Below, in pieces: positions 43,900 through 52,047 of a DNA stretch of 64,000 bases. A program made the translations under genes and the position numbers. Numbering within the stretch: position 1 is the first letter of the stretch; every line of letters starts with the position of its first letter. The stretch covers positions 1 through 64,000 of the forward strand of contig NZ_BJXA01000011.1 of assembly GCF_007990755.1 (NCBI RefSeq), given 5' to 3'. This DNA comes from Nocardia ninae NBRC 108245 (GTDB lineage Bacteria > Actinomycetota > Actinomycetes > Mycobacteriales > Mycobacteriaceae). The notes below the pieces were generated by a model. The model had not been told where the DNA came from, made no database searches, and worked only from the letters and a program-made list of their open reading frames with translations.

Positions 43900-45246
43900 T
43901 CAGCGGGTGCGACCGAGCAGATGTTTCAGCGCGGACGCGAGATCCGGTGTGCGGAAACGATGCCCGGCCTTGTCGAGCACAGCGGGCACCACCCGCTGAC
44001 TCGCGGCGGCCAGTTCCCGCGCGCCTTGCCCGCCGAGCAGCAGGGCCGGACCGAACTCGGGCACCGGAAGCAGGGCGGGCCTGCGCAGCACGCCGGCCAG
44101 AACATTGGTGTACTCACTGTTGCGAACAGGTTGCGGGGCAACGGCATTCACCGGCCCGGACACGGAGTTGTCCCATAGCGCCCGATAATAGATATCCACC
44201 AGATCGTCGATGCCGATCCAGGACAGCCACTGTTCGCCGTCACCGATCCGGCCGCCGAGCCCGGTTGCGAACAGCGGCCGCAGCAGGCGCAGGGTGCCGC
44301 CGCGCGGCGACTGCACGATGCCGGTGCGCACCTTGACCACCCGGGCCCCGCCGTCGGCGGCGGCGCTGGTGGCCGCCTCCCACGCGTCGACCACGTCGGC
44401 GAGGAAGCCGTCACCGCGCGAGGCGTCTTCGGGTAGTCGGTCGTCGCCGCGGTCGTAGCCGTAGTAGCCGATGGCGGACGCGCTGACGAAGGTCGGGACA
44501 CCCGCGCGGGCGGCGAGGGCGGCAAGCTGCTCGGTCGGGCCGATCCGGCTGTCCACGATGGCCTGTTTGTGTTCGTCGGTGAACCGGCCCGCGATCGAGG
44601 CACCCGCCAGGTGCACCACCGCGTCGACCCCGTCGAGCAGGTCGGGCGCGGGATCGTCCGGGTTCCATTGCCTTTCACCGGCTTGCGGCGCATGGCGGAC
44701 CAGGCGGAGCACGGTGTGGCCGCCGGTCGACAGAAAGGCGGTCAAGGCCGAGCCGACCAGCCCCGACGCACCGGTCACCGCGATCGTCTTGGCGGTGAAG
44801 CCGGCGCGGGCCGCGTCGGCGTGCGCCGCCAGGTCGTCGGCCAGCTGCCGGTATCGGTAGTCGAACATCGGGCGCAGGGTGAACGCGGGCACCGGCGACT
44901 CGACCCGATCCACCACCCTGGTGTGCGTGTCGTCGACGATCTCGAAATCGTGGGTGTGCCGCCAGCGCAGCAGCAGGCCCGCGGGCAGCGAGCCGAGACC
45001 GTCCACGGCGATCCGGTCTACGAACCGCTGCGGCGGGTCATAACCAGCCGGGTCGTGTTTCGCCACCCACCGCAGCCCACCGGGCAGGCCGAGCACGGCC
45101 CGGCCGTCGGCCAGCGAATCGGCCTCCGCGAGCACCGACACCGGCTGCCACGGCGGCGCTAGCCGCGCGAACGCGCCTGGTCGGGCGTGCCACTCGAAGA
45201 CCTCGGACCGGGGTGCCGCGACGACGCTCGAACACTCGATGCCCAT
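43900..45246 (-). CDS. SRPBCC domain fused to TIGR01777-type NAD-dependent epimerase
   Basis: Two-domain protein of 448 residues. Residues ~1-145 form an SRPBCC/START-like lipid-binding domain (SSVVAAPRSEVFEWHARPGAFARLAPPWQPV). Residues ~150-448 are an SDR-like epimerase of the TIGR01777 (YfcH) group: GASGLVGSALTAFL, VVHLAGASIAGRFT, SASAIGYYG and WLSWIGIDDLVDI. The same fusion occurs in light-induced LitR gene sets. Biochemical role unknown. ATG at 45246 is preferred over the GTG three bases upstream. It is convergent with the Cfa gene (9 bp). Confidence 0.85.
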   Translation of the reverse strand: MGIECSSVVAAPRSEVFEWHARPGAFARLAPPWQPVSVLAEADSLADGRAVLGLPGGLRWVAKHDPAGYDPPQRFVDRIAVDGLGSLPAGLLLRWRHTHDFEIVDDTHTRVVDRVESPVPAFTLRPMFDYRYRQLADDLAAHADAARAGFTAKTIAVTGASGLVGSALTAFLSTGGHTVLRLVRHAPQAGERQWNPDDPAPDLLDGVDAVVHLAGASIAGRFTDEHKQAIVDSRIGPTEQLAALAARAGVPTFVSASAIGYYGYDRGDDRLPEDASRGDGFLADVVDAWEAATSAAADGGARVVKVRTGIVQSPRGGTLRLLRPLFATGLGGRIGDGEQWLSWIGIDDLVDIYYRALWDNSVSGPVNAVAPQPVRNSEYTNVLAGVLRRPALLPVPEFGPALLLGGQGARELAAASQRVVPAVLDKAGHRFRTPDLASALKHLLGRTR

Positions 45247-45275
45247 CACTCGACTCTAGCGAGGTAGCGACGCTT

Positions 45276-45295
45276 TGCAACGTTCATGCATCGTT
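45276..45295 (-). promoter_or_regulatory. Candidate LitR operator upstream of the epimerase gene
   Basis: On the minus strand AACGATGCA (45295-45287) and AACGTTGCA (45284-45276) are direct repeats 11 bp apart with eight of nine bases equal, the best of the three pairs. They lie 30-49 bp before the epimerase start and within the divergent gap to the NTF2-like gene. Confidence 0.65.
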
Positions 45296-45400
45296 ATTCC
45301 GAAAATCGCCCCGGATCGGCCGCCCTCTCCCGCGCGATACCGTGCAATTGAAACTTGTTCTACCATATGACGAGTCATCGTCGACATCGGAGGATTTGTC

Positions 45401-46207
45401 ATGCCGCTGGAACCCTCGGCCGCGGAGCTCTTGACCGCCGTCCAGGCGTCGCCGACCGCGGTCGCCGCGCACGACAAGTCCGCGTGGGTCGACTTATTCG
45501 CCGTCGACGCCGAGGTGAACGACCCGGTCGGCGCCCGCCCGCATGTCGGGCGCGCCGCCATCGAGCGCTTCTACGACACCTTCATCGCCCCGAACGACAT
45601 CGCCTTCCGGGTGGAGCGCGACATCGTGCACCCGCCGACGGTGGTGCGCGACCTGACCATCGAGACCACCATGTCGACCGGCGCCAGGGTCTCGGTCCCG
45701 ATGCACCTGCGCTACCAGCTCACCGAGGACACCGACGGCTGGAAGATCACCCAGCTGGCCGCGCACTGGGAACTGGCGCCGATGATCGTGCAGCTGTTGC
45801 GCACCGGGCCGAGCGGGTTCGGCGCCGCGCTACAGCTCGGACCGCAACTGATTCGCCACCAGGGTGTCAGCGGCGCGTTGGGCATGCTGCGTGCGCTCGG
45901 CGGGGTGGGGCGGACAGGTAAGCGCGTGTCCTCCCGGCTGTTCGCCGCGGCGGGCAGCACGGACATCGTTCGCGTCCGCGGGCTGCTCGGACACTATGCC
46001 GTTGTCGAGTTCCCTGCGGGCACACCGGTTTCGGCGGAGGAGTTCACCAATCGGGCGCGAAACATGCGGTGGGGCAAGCTGATCGCCGCGGGTCGCACGG
46101 TGAGCGCGAGCGTTCGGTTCGGTGATACTCGCGGGGTGGCGTTCGTTGAATTCGCCGCAGGCGCGCCGAGCATCGCGAGCCTGCGCTTCTTCCTCGATCG
46201 CGCGTGA
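45401..46207 (+). CDS. NTF2/SnoaL-like protein
   Basis: Protein of 268 residues. The first ~130 resemble the SnoaL/ketosteroid isomerase fold (WVDLFAVDAEVNDPVGARPHVGRAAIERFYDTFIAPNDIAF, then DGWKITQLAAHWEL). The rest (~140-268) is a second, Gly/Arg-rich part, perhaps another NTF2-like half. Members act as isomerases, hydratases or ligand-binding proteins; no activity can be assigned. GGAGG lies eight bases before the ATG. It is divergent from the epimerase gene and might share the LitR-type site. Confidence 0.75.
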   Translation: MPLEPSAAELLTAVQASPTAVAAHDKSAWVDLFAVDAEVNDPVGARPHVGRAAIERFYDTFIAPNDIAFRVERDIVHPPTVVRDLTIETTMSTGARVSVPMHLRYQLTEDTDGWKITQLAAHWELAPMIVQLLRTGPSGFGAALQLGPQLIRHQGVSGALGMLRALGGVGRTGKRVSSRLFAAAGSTDIVRVRGLLGHYAVVEFPAGTPVSAEEFTNRARNMRWGKLIAAGRTVSASVRFGDTRGVAFVEFAAGAPSIASLRFFLDRA

Positions 46208-46262
46208 GATCGACTGTGGGATAGCGAAATCCGGGCGATGTGTCGCATCGCCCGGTACACGC

Positions 46263-47153
46263 TCAGGTGAGCTGGACCGACTGCGCTTGCCGCACCGGCT
46301 CCGGCACGCCGCCCTCGGTCCAGCCGGGCGGACCGAAGATATAACCGAGGCGGCCACGCCACGTGTGTGCGCCGCGCACGTCACGAACGAGCCCGGCCAG
46401 CTCGTGATAATTGACCTTCACCGGATTGTGCGTATCGATGTTCTTGGTGAGCCCGTACCGGATCGGCTCGGACTCGGCGGCGAAGCTGCCGAACATCCGG
46501 TCCCAGATGATGAAGATGCCGCCGTAGTTCCGATCGAGGTAGGGCTGGTTCGACCCGTGGTGGACGCGATGGTGGGCGGGAGTATTGAACAGGAACTCGA
46601 TCGGACGCGGCAGCGTGCCGACGCGCTGGGTGTGGATCGGGAACTGATACAGCAGCCCGATGCTTTGCAGCACGAAGATCATCCACACCGGCAGGCCGAG
46701 CAAAGCCGCCGGCACCCAAGCCATTCCGCGCAGCACATTGGTCACCGGATGTACCCAGGGCAACCGGATCGCGGTGGACAGATTGAAGTGCTCGCTGGAG
46801 TGGTGCACGCTGTGCGAAGTCCACAGCAGCCGGACCCGATGGTCGGCCCGATGCGCCCAGTAGTAGCAGAAATCGGTCACCACCAGGCCGAGCACCCAGA
46901 CCCACCACGCCTTCGCGGACAGGTGCAGCGGGGTGATCGCGGCGGCCCCGACCACCGCGGAGAACGGAATCAGGTACTGCGTCAGCGGTTTGGTGAGCCG
47001 GCCGATCGTGAACGTCGCCACGTTGGTTGCGGTGTCGCGGCCGGACCCGGCGTTGCTGGGGCGGTCGGGATCGCGGCGGTAGGCGAACCACTCCACGAGC
47101 ATGAACAACGCGAAAGCGGGGACGGCATAGCTCAACAGCTCCACTCTGCCCAC
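46263..47153 (-). CDS. Sterol desaturase/fatty acid hydroxylase family protein
   Basis: Di-iron membrane oxygenase of 296 residues. The histidine clusters are intact: HRADHR, HSVHHSSEH and HHRVHH. About four membrane helices surround them. The family hydroxylates or desaturates sterols, carotenoids or fatty acids. The GTG at 47153 follows AAGGAG by five bases. It is adjacent to a divergent two-component system. Substrate unknown. Confidence 0.9.
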   Translation of the reverse strand: MGRVELLSYAVPAFALFMLVEWFAYRRDPDRPSNAGSGRDTATNVATFTIGRLTKPLTQYLIPFSAVVGAAAITPLHLSAKAWWVWVLGLVVTDFCYYWAHRADHRVRLLWTSHSVHHSSEHFNLSTAIRLPWVHPVTNVLRGMAWVPAALLGLPVWMIFVLQSIGLLYQFPIHTQRVGTLPRPIEFLFNTPAHHRVHHGSNQPYLDRNYGGIFIIWDRMFGSFAAESEPIRYGLTKNIDTHNPVKVNYHELAGLVRDVRGAHTWRGRLGYIFGPPGWTEGGVPEPVRQAQSVQLT

Positions 47154-47362
47154 GAGATCTCCTTGACTCCTCCGGCGGTGATCCCGACGCTACGGGCGAT
47201 GGCCTGCGCAAACATCGCGCCGCCGAGGGATTCGGCGTCCCTCGCGCGGGGGACGCGGCCACACCCGCCGACGGGCAGAGTTGTCACAGGCAGCGCGCGA
47301 CCCCGGCGCACCGAGCTGGCTAGGATCGAGAGCTCCGACGACGCGAAGGCGGTGGCGAACCA

Positions 47363-48532
47363 GTGGACGTGAGCCGGTCGCTCGCTCGCCAGTCGTTGCT
47401 GGTCGCGGTGGTGGCGGCGCTGATCGACGCGATGGTGCTCGGTCTGAGCGGGGTGTTCAGTGTCGCGCCGTGGCAGACCGTCGCCGCGGTGGCGGGCTTC
47501 GTCGCCGTCGATCTGGCCCTGGCCGCACCGCCTCGCACGGCCGGTGTGGTCGCGGTGGCCCATGTCGTTGTCCGGCTGATGGGCGCGTGGCTGCTGCACT
47601 GGCACGGTTTCGGCGCGCGCTTCGCCGATGTCGGCTTTCTGGTGGCCGGTTATCGGGCGGGTGCGTGGCTGGCCGGACCGACATCGGTGCTGACCATGCT
47701 GGTGATGTGTGGCGGTGTCGCGGCGGGGCATCTGCTGACCGCGAGTTACGCCACCCGCGACTGGCGAATACTGGTCACCTCGACGGTCGCCGCGGGCTGC
47801 GTGCCGTGGCTGGTCGGGCGCTACACCGCGGCGCGCGGCGCCTATATCGCGGACCTGGAGCAGCGCGAGCGCCTGCGGCGCCGGGATCATCAGGTGGCGC
47901 TGGAGCGGGCGGTGACCGAAGAACGCGCCGCCATCGCGCGGGACCTGCACGATGTGATCTCCCACCATGTCAGCGCCATCGGCATCCACGCGGGCGCGGC
48001 GCGAATGGCCTTGTCGGACAGCACAAATGGTGCGGCTACCCGCTCCCTCACGGCGGTCGAGTCGAGCAGTAGGGCCGCGATGGTGGACCTGCGGCGGCAA
48101 CTCGATCTGCTGCACGGCCGCGACGACGAGGGGCAACGCCAACCCGGCCTGGTCGATATCGACGGCTTGGTCGAGCATGTGCGGGCCGCCGGGCTGGCCG
48201 TCGAGGTCGCCGTGCGCGGTGCGGTGGTCGACCTGCCGGAGTCGTTGGATGTCACGGTGTATCGGATCGTGCAGGAGATGCTGACCAACGCGCTGCGCCA
48301 CGGTGACGGCGAACATGCGCGGCTGACGGTGGAGTACCTCCCCCATCGGGTGGTCATCCGCGCTACCAATCCGATGCCACCGGCACCGACCGCCACCGAT
48401 ACCGCGGCACCGCGCGGCCTCTGCGGGATTCGCCGCCGCACCGAGCTTTTCGACGGCACACTCGACTACGGTCTCGATCCCGCCGGAACCTGTTGGCACA
48501 CCACGGTTTCCGTACCGATCGGTAGCGTATGA
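47363..48532 (+). CDS. NarL-type sensor histidine kinase
   Basis: Protein of 389 residues. Five or six membrane helices (~8-155) form the sensor. A HisKA_3 dimerisation helix follows, with the phosphorylated His in IARDLHDVISHHVSAIG (~197), then a HATPase domain (IVQEMLTNALRHG, and GLCGIRRRTELF replacing a canonical G2 box). It phosphorylates the regulator encoded next, whose ATG overlaps this stop. Start is GTG at 47363. Signal unknown. Confidence 0.9.
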   Translation: MDVSRSLARQSLLVAVVAALIDAMVLGLSGVFSVAPWQTVAAVAGFVAVDLALAAPPRTAGVVAVAHVVVRLMGAWLLHWHGFGARFADVGFLVAGYRAGAWLAGPTSVLTMLVMCGGVAAGHLLTASYATRDWRILVTSTVAAGCVPWLVGRYTAARGAYIADLEQRERLRRRDHQVALERAVTEERAAIARDLHDVISHHVSAIGIHAGAARMALSDSTNGAATRSLTAVESSSRAAMVDLRRQLDLLHGRDDEGQRQPGLVDIDGLVEHVRAAGLAVEVAVRGAVVDLPESLDVTVYRIVQEMLTNALRHGDGEHARLTVEYLPHRVVIRATNPMPPAPTATDTAAPRGLCGIRRRTELFDGTLDYGLDPAGTCWHTTVSVPIGSV

Positions 48533-49200
48533 CCGCGCCGCTCCGGATTCTGATCGCCGACGACCACAGCATGTTCCGCTCCGGGTTGCGCGCGGTCCTG
48601 GACAGCCAGGCCGACCTCGACTGCGTCGCAGAGGTCAGCGACGGCCGCACCGCCATCGCCGAAACCGCCCGGCTGCGACCGGATGTCGCGATTCTCGACG
48701 TGCGCATGCCCAAACTGGACGGGCTCGCCGCCACCGAGGCCATCGTCGCCGCAGGTGGCACCCACGTGCTGGTGCTCACCACCTACGACAGCGACGCCAA
48801 CCTCTACCGAGCGCTGCGCGCGGGGGCGAGCGGATTCCTGCTGAAGAGCCTGCCGCCGGAAGAACTCGTCGCCGCGATCCGGATCGCCGCCCGCGGCGAC
48901 GCGCTGATCGATCCTTCGATGACCCGCCGCCTGGCCGCCCGCTTCGCCGCCACCCTCGCCCCGCCGACCGACCCACCCGAGATCGGGCAGCTCACCGCCC
49001 GCGAACTCGAAGTGCTACTGCTGCTCGCCGACGCCCGCAGCAATGCCGAGATCGCCGGCCTGCTCGGCGTCGGCGAGGAAACCGTGAAGACGCACGTCTC
49101 CCGCGTACTGGCCAAACTCGGTGTGCGCGACCGCATCCACGCGGTCGTCTACGCCCACCAGCACGGCCTTGTCCCCCGCACCCCACCCGGCCCTCGATGA
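48529..49200 (+). CDS. NarL/LuxR-family response regulator
   Basis: Protein of 223 residues. Receiver domain: IADDHSMFRSGLRAVL, phospho-Asp in VAILDVRMPKLDG (~64), and VLVLTTYDSD with a KSLPP Lys. LuxR-type DNA-binding domain: LTARELEVLLLLADARSNAEIAGLL and EETVKTHVSRVLAKLGVRDR. Partner of the kinase upstream (ATGA overlap). Targets unknown; the divergent desaturase-like gene is a candidate. Confidence 0.94.
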   Translation: MTAPLRILIADDHSMFRSGLRAVLDSQADLDCVAEVSDGRTAIAETARLRPDVAILDVRMPKLDGLAATEAIVAAGGTHVLVLTTYDSDANLYRALRAGASGFLLKSLPPEELVAAIRIAARGDALIDPSMTRRLAARFAATLAPPTDPPEIGQLTARELEVLLLLADARSNAEIAGLLGVGEETVKTHVSRVLAKLGVRDRIHAVVYAHQHGLVPRTPPGPR

Positions 49201-49691
49201 CCGATGCGGCAGTGCGCATCATGGATGGCATGAATGATCACGCCATTGCCGAAGAGCTTGCCGAGGTCGTCCGGCGTCGCGGTCTGACGGTGGCGGTCGC
49301 GGAGTCGTTGACCGCCGGTCAGATCGCGACCTCCTTGGGCGCCGCACCCGACTCCGCCGAGTGGTTCCGCGGCGGCATCGTCGCCTACGCGGCAGAGGTC
49401 AAGCACAAAGTACTCGGCGTGCCCCGGGTGCCGGTGGTGTCGGAGACGGCGGCCAAGGCGATGGCCGAAGGGGTCAACTCCCTCCTGGGCGCGACGCTGT
49501 CGGTCGCTGTCACCGGCGTCGGTGGACCGGGCCCGCAGGATGGCGAACCCGCCGGGTCGGTGTGGTTCTCCGTCGCCGATGACAGCGTGACGGCCTCGCA
49601 TCGCCAGTTCGACGGCGATCCGGAGCAGGTGCTGGAGCAGACCGTGCAGCGCGCCCTCGAACTGCTACTGGAGGCGGCGCGGCGGCACTGA
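49197..49691 (+). CDS. pncC: CinA C-terminal domain protein (NMN deamidase-like)
   Basis: Stand-alone CinA C-terminal domain of up to 164 residues. The family (PncC) deamidates nicotinamide mononucleotide in NAD recycling. Motifs: VAVAESLTAGQIATSLGAAP (catalytic Ser region), FRGGIVAYAAEVKHKVLGV and VAVTGVGGPGPQDGEPAGSVWF. The upstream ATG at 49197 overlaps the regulator stop (ATGA); Met codons at 49221 and 49230 are alternatives nearer the family's usual start. Confidence 0.88.
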   Translation: MTDAAVRIMDGMNDHAIAEELAEVVRRRGLTVAVAESLTAGQIATSLGAAPDSAEWFRGGIVAYAAEVKHKVLGVPRVPVVSETAAKAMAEGVNSLLGATLSVAVTGVGGPGPQDGEPAGSVWFSVADDSVTASHRQFDGDPEQVLEQTVQRALELLLEAARRH

Positions 49692-50498
49692 TCAGGTACC
49701 CGTCGGCGGCTCACCCACTGTCGTCGACGGGTCGACCAGGCCGAACGCCTCGCCCTGTGGGCCCTGGACCACGCCCATCCGGCCGAACGGGCTGTCGAAC
49801 ACGTCCATCAGGACCGTCGCGCCCAGCTCGGTGGCCTTGGCGACGGCCGCGTCGGTGTTGTCGACCTGGAACCAGACCAGCCAGAACGACGGCGAGTCCC
49901 CGGGCGTCTTTGTAGCGTCGTTGATGCCGCCGACCGGGTCGCCGTCCTGGGTCAGGCCGAAGGTGGAGTAGACGAAGTTCTGGCCGTCCCCGATTTCGGT
50001 GTAGTGCCAGCCGAATACGGCCGCGTAGAACTCCTGCGCCTGCTTGTACCGATCGGTGTGCAGCTCGTTCCAGCAGTAGGCGCCGTGCTCGTTGTGGATC
50101 CCGGCCCCGTTGTGCGCCTTGGCTTCCCACACACCGAACACCGCACCGGCGGGATCGGTCGCGACGAACATCCGGCCGACATCGAGCACGTCGAAGGGTG
50201 CCATCAGCACCGAACCGCCTGCCGCCGTGACTTTCTCGGCAATCGCGTCGGCGCTGTCCGCGGCGAAGTAGGTGGTCCACACCGACGGCATCGCCATGCC
50301 GTCGGGTTTGGGCCCGATGCCCGCGGCGGGCCTGCCGTGCCGTAGTGCCATCAGATAGCCGCCTGCGTCCGGCGGGCCGTCCATGATTTCCCAGCCGAAC
50401 AGTTCCCCGTAGAACTCGCGGGCCCGCGCGGTGTCGTCGACCTGACTGTCGACCCAGCTCGGTGTCCCCTGCGGCCATTTTCCGTCGTGCGTGGGCAT
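49692..50498 (-). CDS. Two-domain VOC (glyoxalase/bleomycin-resistance-like) protein
   Basis: Protein of 268 residues made of two vicinal-oxygen-chelate halves (~10-125 and ~135-260): PSWVDSQVDDTARAREFYGELFGW, and AYCWNELHTDRYKQAQEFYAAVFGW. Similar actinobacterial proteins are annotated as CFP-30B-like glyoxalases. Activity unknown. GGAGG lies ten bases before ATG 50498, which removes an 18-codon extension. It is convergent with pncC, with no gap between stop codons. Confidence 0.85.
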   Translation of the reverse strand: MPTHDGKWPQGTPSWVDSQVDDTARAREFYGELFGWEIMDGPPDAGGYLMALRHGRPAAGIGPKPDGMAMPSVWTTYFAADSADAIAEKVTAAGGSVLMAPFDVLDVGRMFVATDPAGAVFGVWEAKAHNGAGIHNEHGAYCWNELHTDRYKQAQEFYAAVFGWHYTEIGDGQNFVYSTFGLTQDGDPVGGINDATKTPGDSPSFWLVWFQVDNTDAAVAKATELGATVLMDVFDSPFGRMGVVQGPQGEAFGLVDPSTTVGEPPTGT

Positions 50499-50701
50499 AT
50501 CCGTGGCCTCCTGACCTCGGTGCGCTGAAGTGCGGCCGGTCGCGGCCTGCACGGCGCCAAGTCAACCATCGCGGCACTCGCGAATCAGCCGATCGACAAT
50601 TCCGGCACAGCACACCGAATCCATAATCGGAGAAGCTTCGCGAACCGGACACACCGTACTGATTTGTTGCCCTGACAAGGGATGATCAGGAGTATGGCGG
50701 G

Positions 50702-51964
50702 ATGATCACAACATCCGACGTCGGGCGCGAACGTCTGCGGCTGGACGAACTTCCGGTTCGTCCCATTCATCGCAAATTGGTCCTGCTCGTCGGTGCCGGA
50801 TTGTTTTTCGATCTGTATGAATTGTTTCTCGCCGGGACCATTACCGGGGTGCTGAAACAAGAGATGCACCTGTCGACGTTTCAACTCAGCGGGATCGTAG
50901 GGTCGGCGTTCGCCGGACAGTTCCTCGGCGCGCTGGTGATCGGCCGGTTGTCGGATGTGTTCGGCCGGCGCCGCATGTTCATGATCAATATCGCGTTGTA
51001 TTCCGGATTCACGCTGCTGGGCGCGTTCAGCCCGAACATCACCTTTCTGATGGCGACGCGGTTCCTGGCCGGACTCGGGATCGGCGCCGAGATGACCGTG
51101 TCGGACACCTATCTGTCGGAAGTTGTTCCGCCACAGGTGCGTGGGCGGATGATCGCCATGGCGTACACGATCGGTTTCTGTGCGGTGCCGACCGTCGGGT
51201 TCCTCGCCAAGTGGCTGGTTCCGTTGCAGCCCTTCGGCATCGAGGGCTGGCGCTGGTTGTTCGTGATCGGCGGGCTCGGCGCGGCCGTGGTGGTGTTCGC
51301 ACGGCGTGACATGCCCGAATCGCCGCACTGGATTGCGCGGCAGCAGAACAAGACCGCTCTCACGCCGTTCAGCGCGATCGTCCGGCCGCCCTATCGGGCG
51401 AGGACCACACTGTTCTCCGCCGTGATGATCCTGCAGGTCTTCGGCTACTACGGGTTCGGCACCTTGGCGGTACTCGTGTTGGACCGCAAGGGATTCGAGG
51501 TGGTGACCTCACTGAGCTACCTGGCCGTCACCTATCTCGGCTATCCGCTCGGCTCCCTGCTGGCGATCCCGCTGATGGAGCGGATCGAACGCAAGCACCT
51601 GGTCATGGGAACCGCCACGCTGATGGCGATCTTCGGCCTCATCTTCGGCTTCGCCACCAGTGTGCCGCTGATCCTGTTGTCGGGCGGGCTGTTCACCGTG
51701 GCGAGCAACGTCTTCTCCGATGCCATCCACGCCTACCTACCCGAGTCGTTCCCCACCGCGGTGCGCGGAACCGCCTCCGGCGCAACCTATTCGCTGTCGA
51801 AGGTCAGCACCGCCCTGCTGCCGTTCCTGCTGCTTCCGCTGCTGGACCGACCGAACGGGCCGGGCCTGGTGTTCTCGGCGATAACCGTCGCGCTGCTCGC
51901 CATGGTTGCCCTGGTCGGCATCTGGGGCCCGCTCACCGGCAGGCGGGCGCTGGACGCGGAGTGA
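50702..51964 (+). CDS. MFS transporter, sugar-porter/aromatic-acid-like
   Basis: Integral membrane transporter of 420 residues with about 12 helices. The major facilitator motif between helices 2 and 3 is GRLSDVFGRRRMFM, and the mid-protein R-x-W-R is GWRWLFVIGG. The opening LVLLVGAGLFFDLYELFL has the Asp typical of organic-acid and sugar porters. Direction and substrate unknown. It is not clearly linked to its neighbours; ribosome-binding support is modest. Confidence 0.88.
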   Translation: MITTSDVGRERLRLDELPVRPIHRKLVLLVGAGLFFDLYELFLAGTITGVLKQEMHLSTFQLSGIVGSAFAGQFLGALVIGRLSDVFGRRRMFMINIALYSGFTLLGAFSPNITFLMATRFLAGLGIGAEMTVSDTYLSEVVPPQVRGRMIAMAYTIGFCAVPTVGFLAKWLVPLQPFGIEGWRWLFVIGGLGAAVVVFARRDMPESPHWIARQQNKTALTPFSAIVRPPYRARTTLFSAVMILQVFGYYGFGTLAVLVLDRKGFEVVTSLSYLAVTYLGYPLGSLLAIPLMERIERKHLVMGTATLMAIFGLIFGFATSVPLILLSGGLFTVASNVFSDAIHAYLPESFPTAVRGTASGATYSLSKVSTALLPFLLLPLLDRPNGPGLVFSAITVALLAMVALVGIWGPLTGRRALDAE

Positions 51965-52021
51965 GCATCCGCCGCTAGGGACTTCGCGCGGTGCGGCCGC
52001 CGGAAAAACGGCTCGTCTATT

Positions 52022-52037
52022 TATCACGCCCGTGATA
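52022..52037. promoter_or_regulatory. TetR-type operator before the ABC-F gene
   Basis: The perfect palindrome TATCAC-GCCC-GTGATA ends 10 bp before the ATG at 52048. A near-identical site lies 10 bp before the tetR start at 53785, so one regulator probably controls both. Confidence 0.75.
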
Positions 52038-52047
52038 CTTTCGCGGC

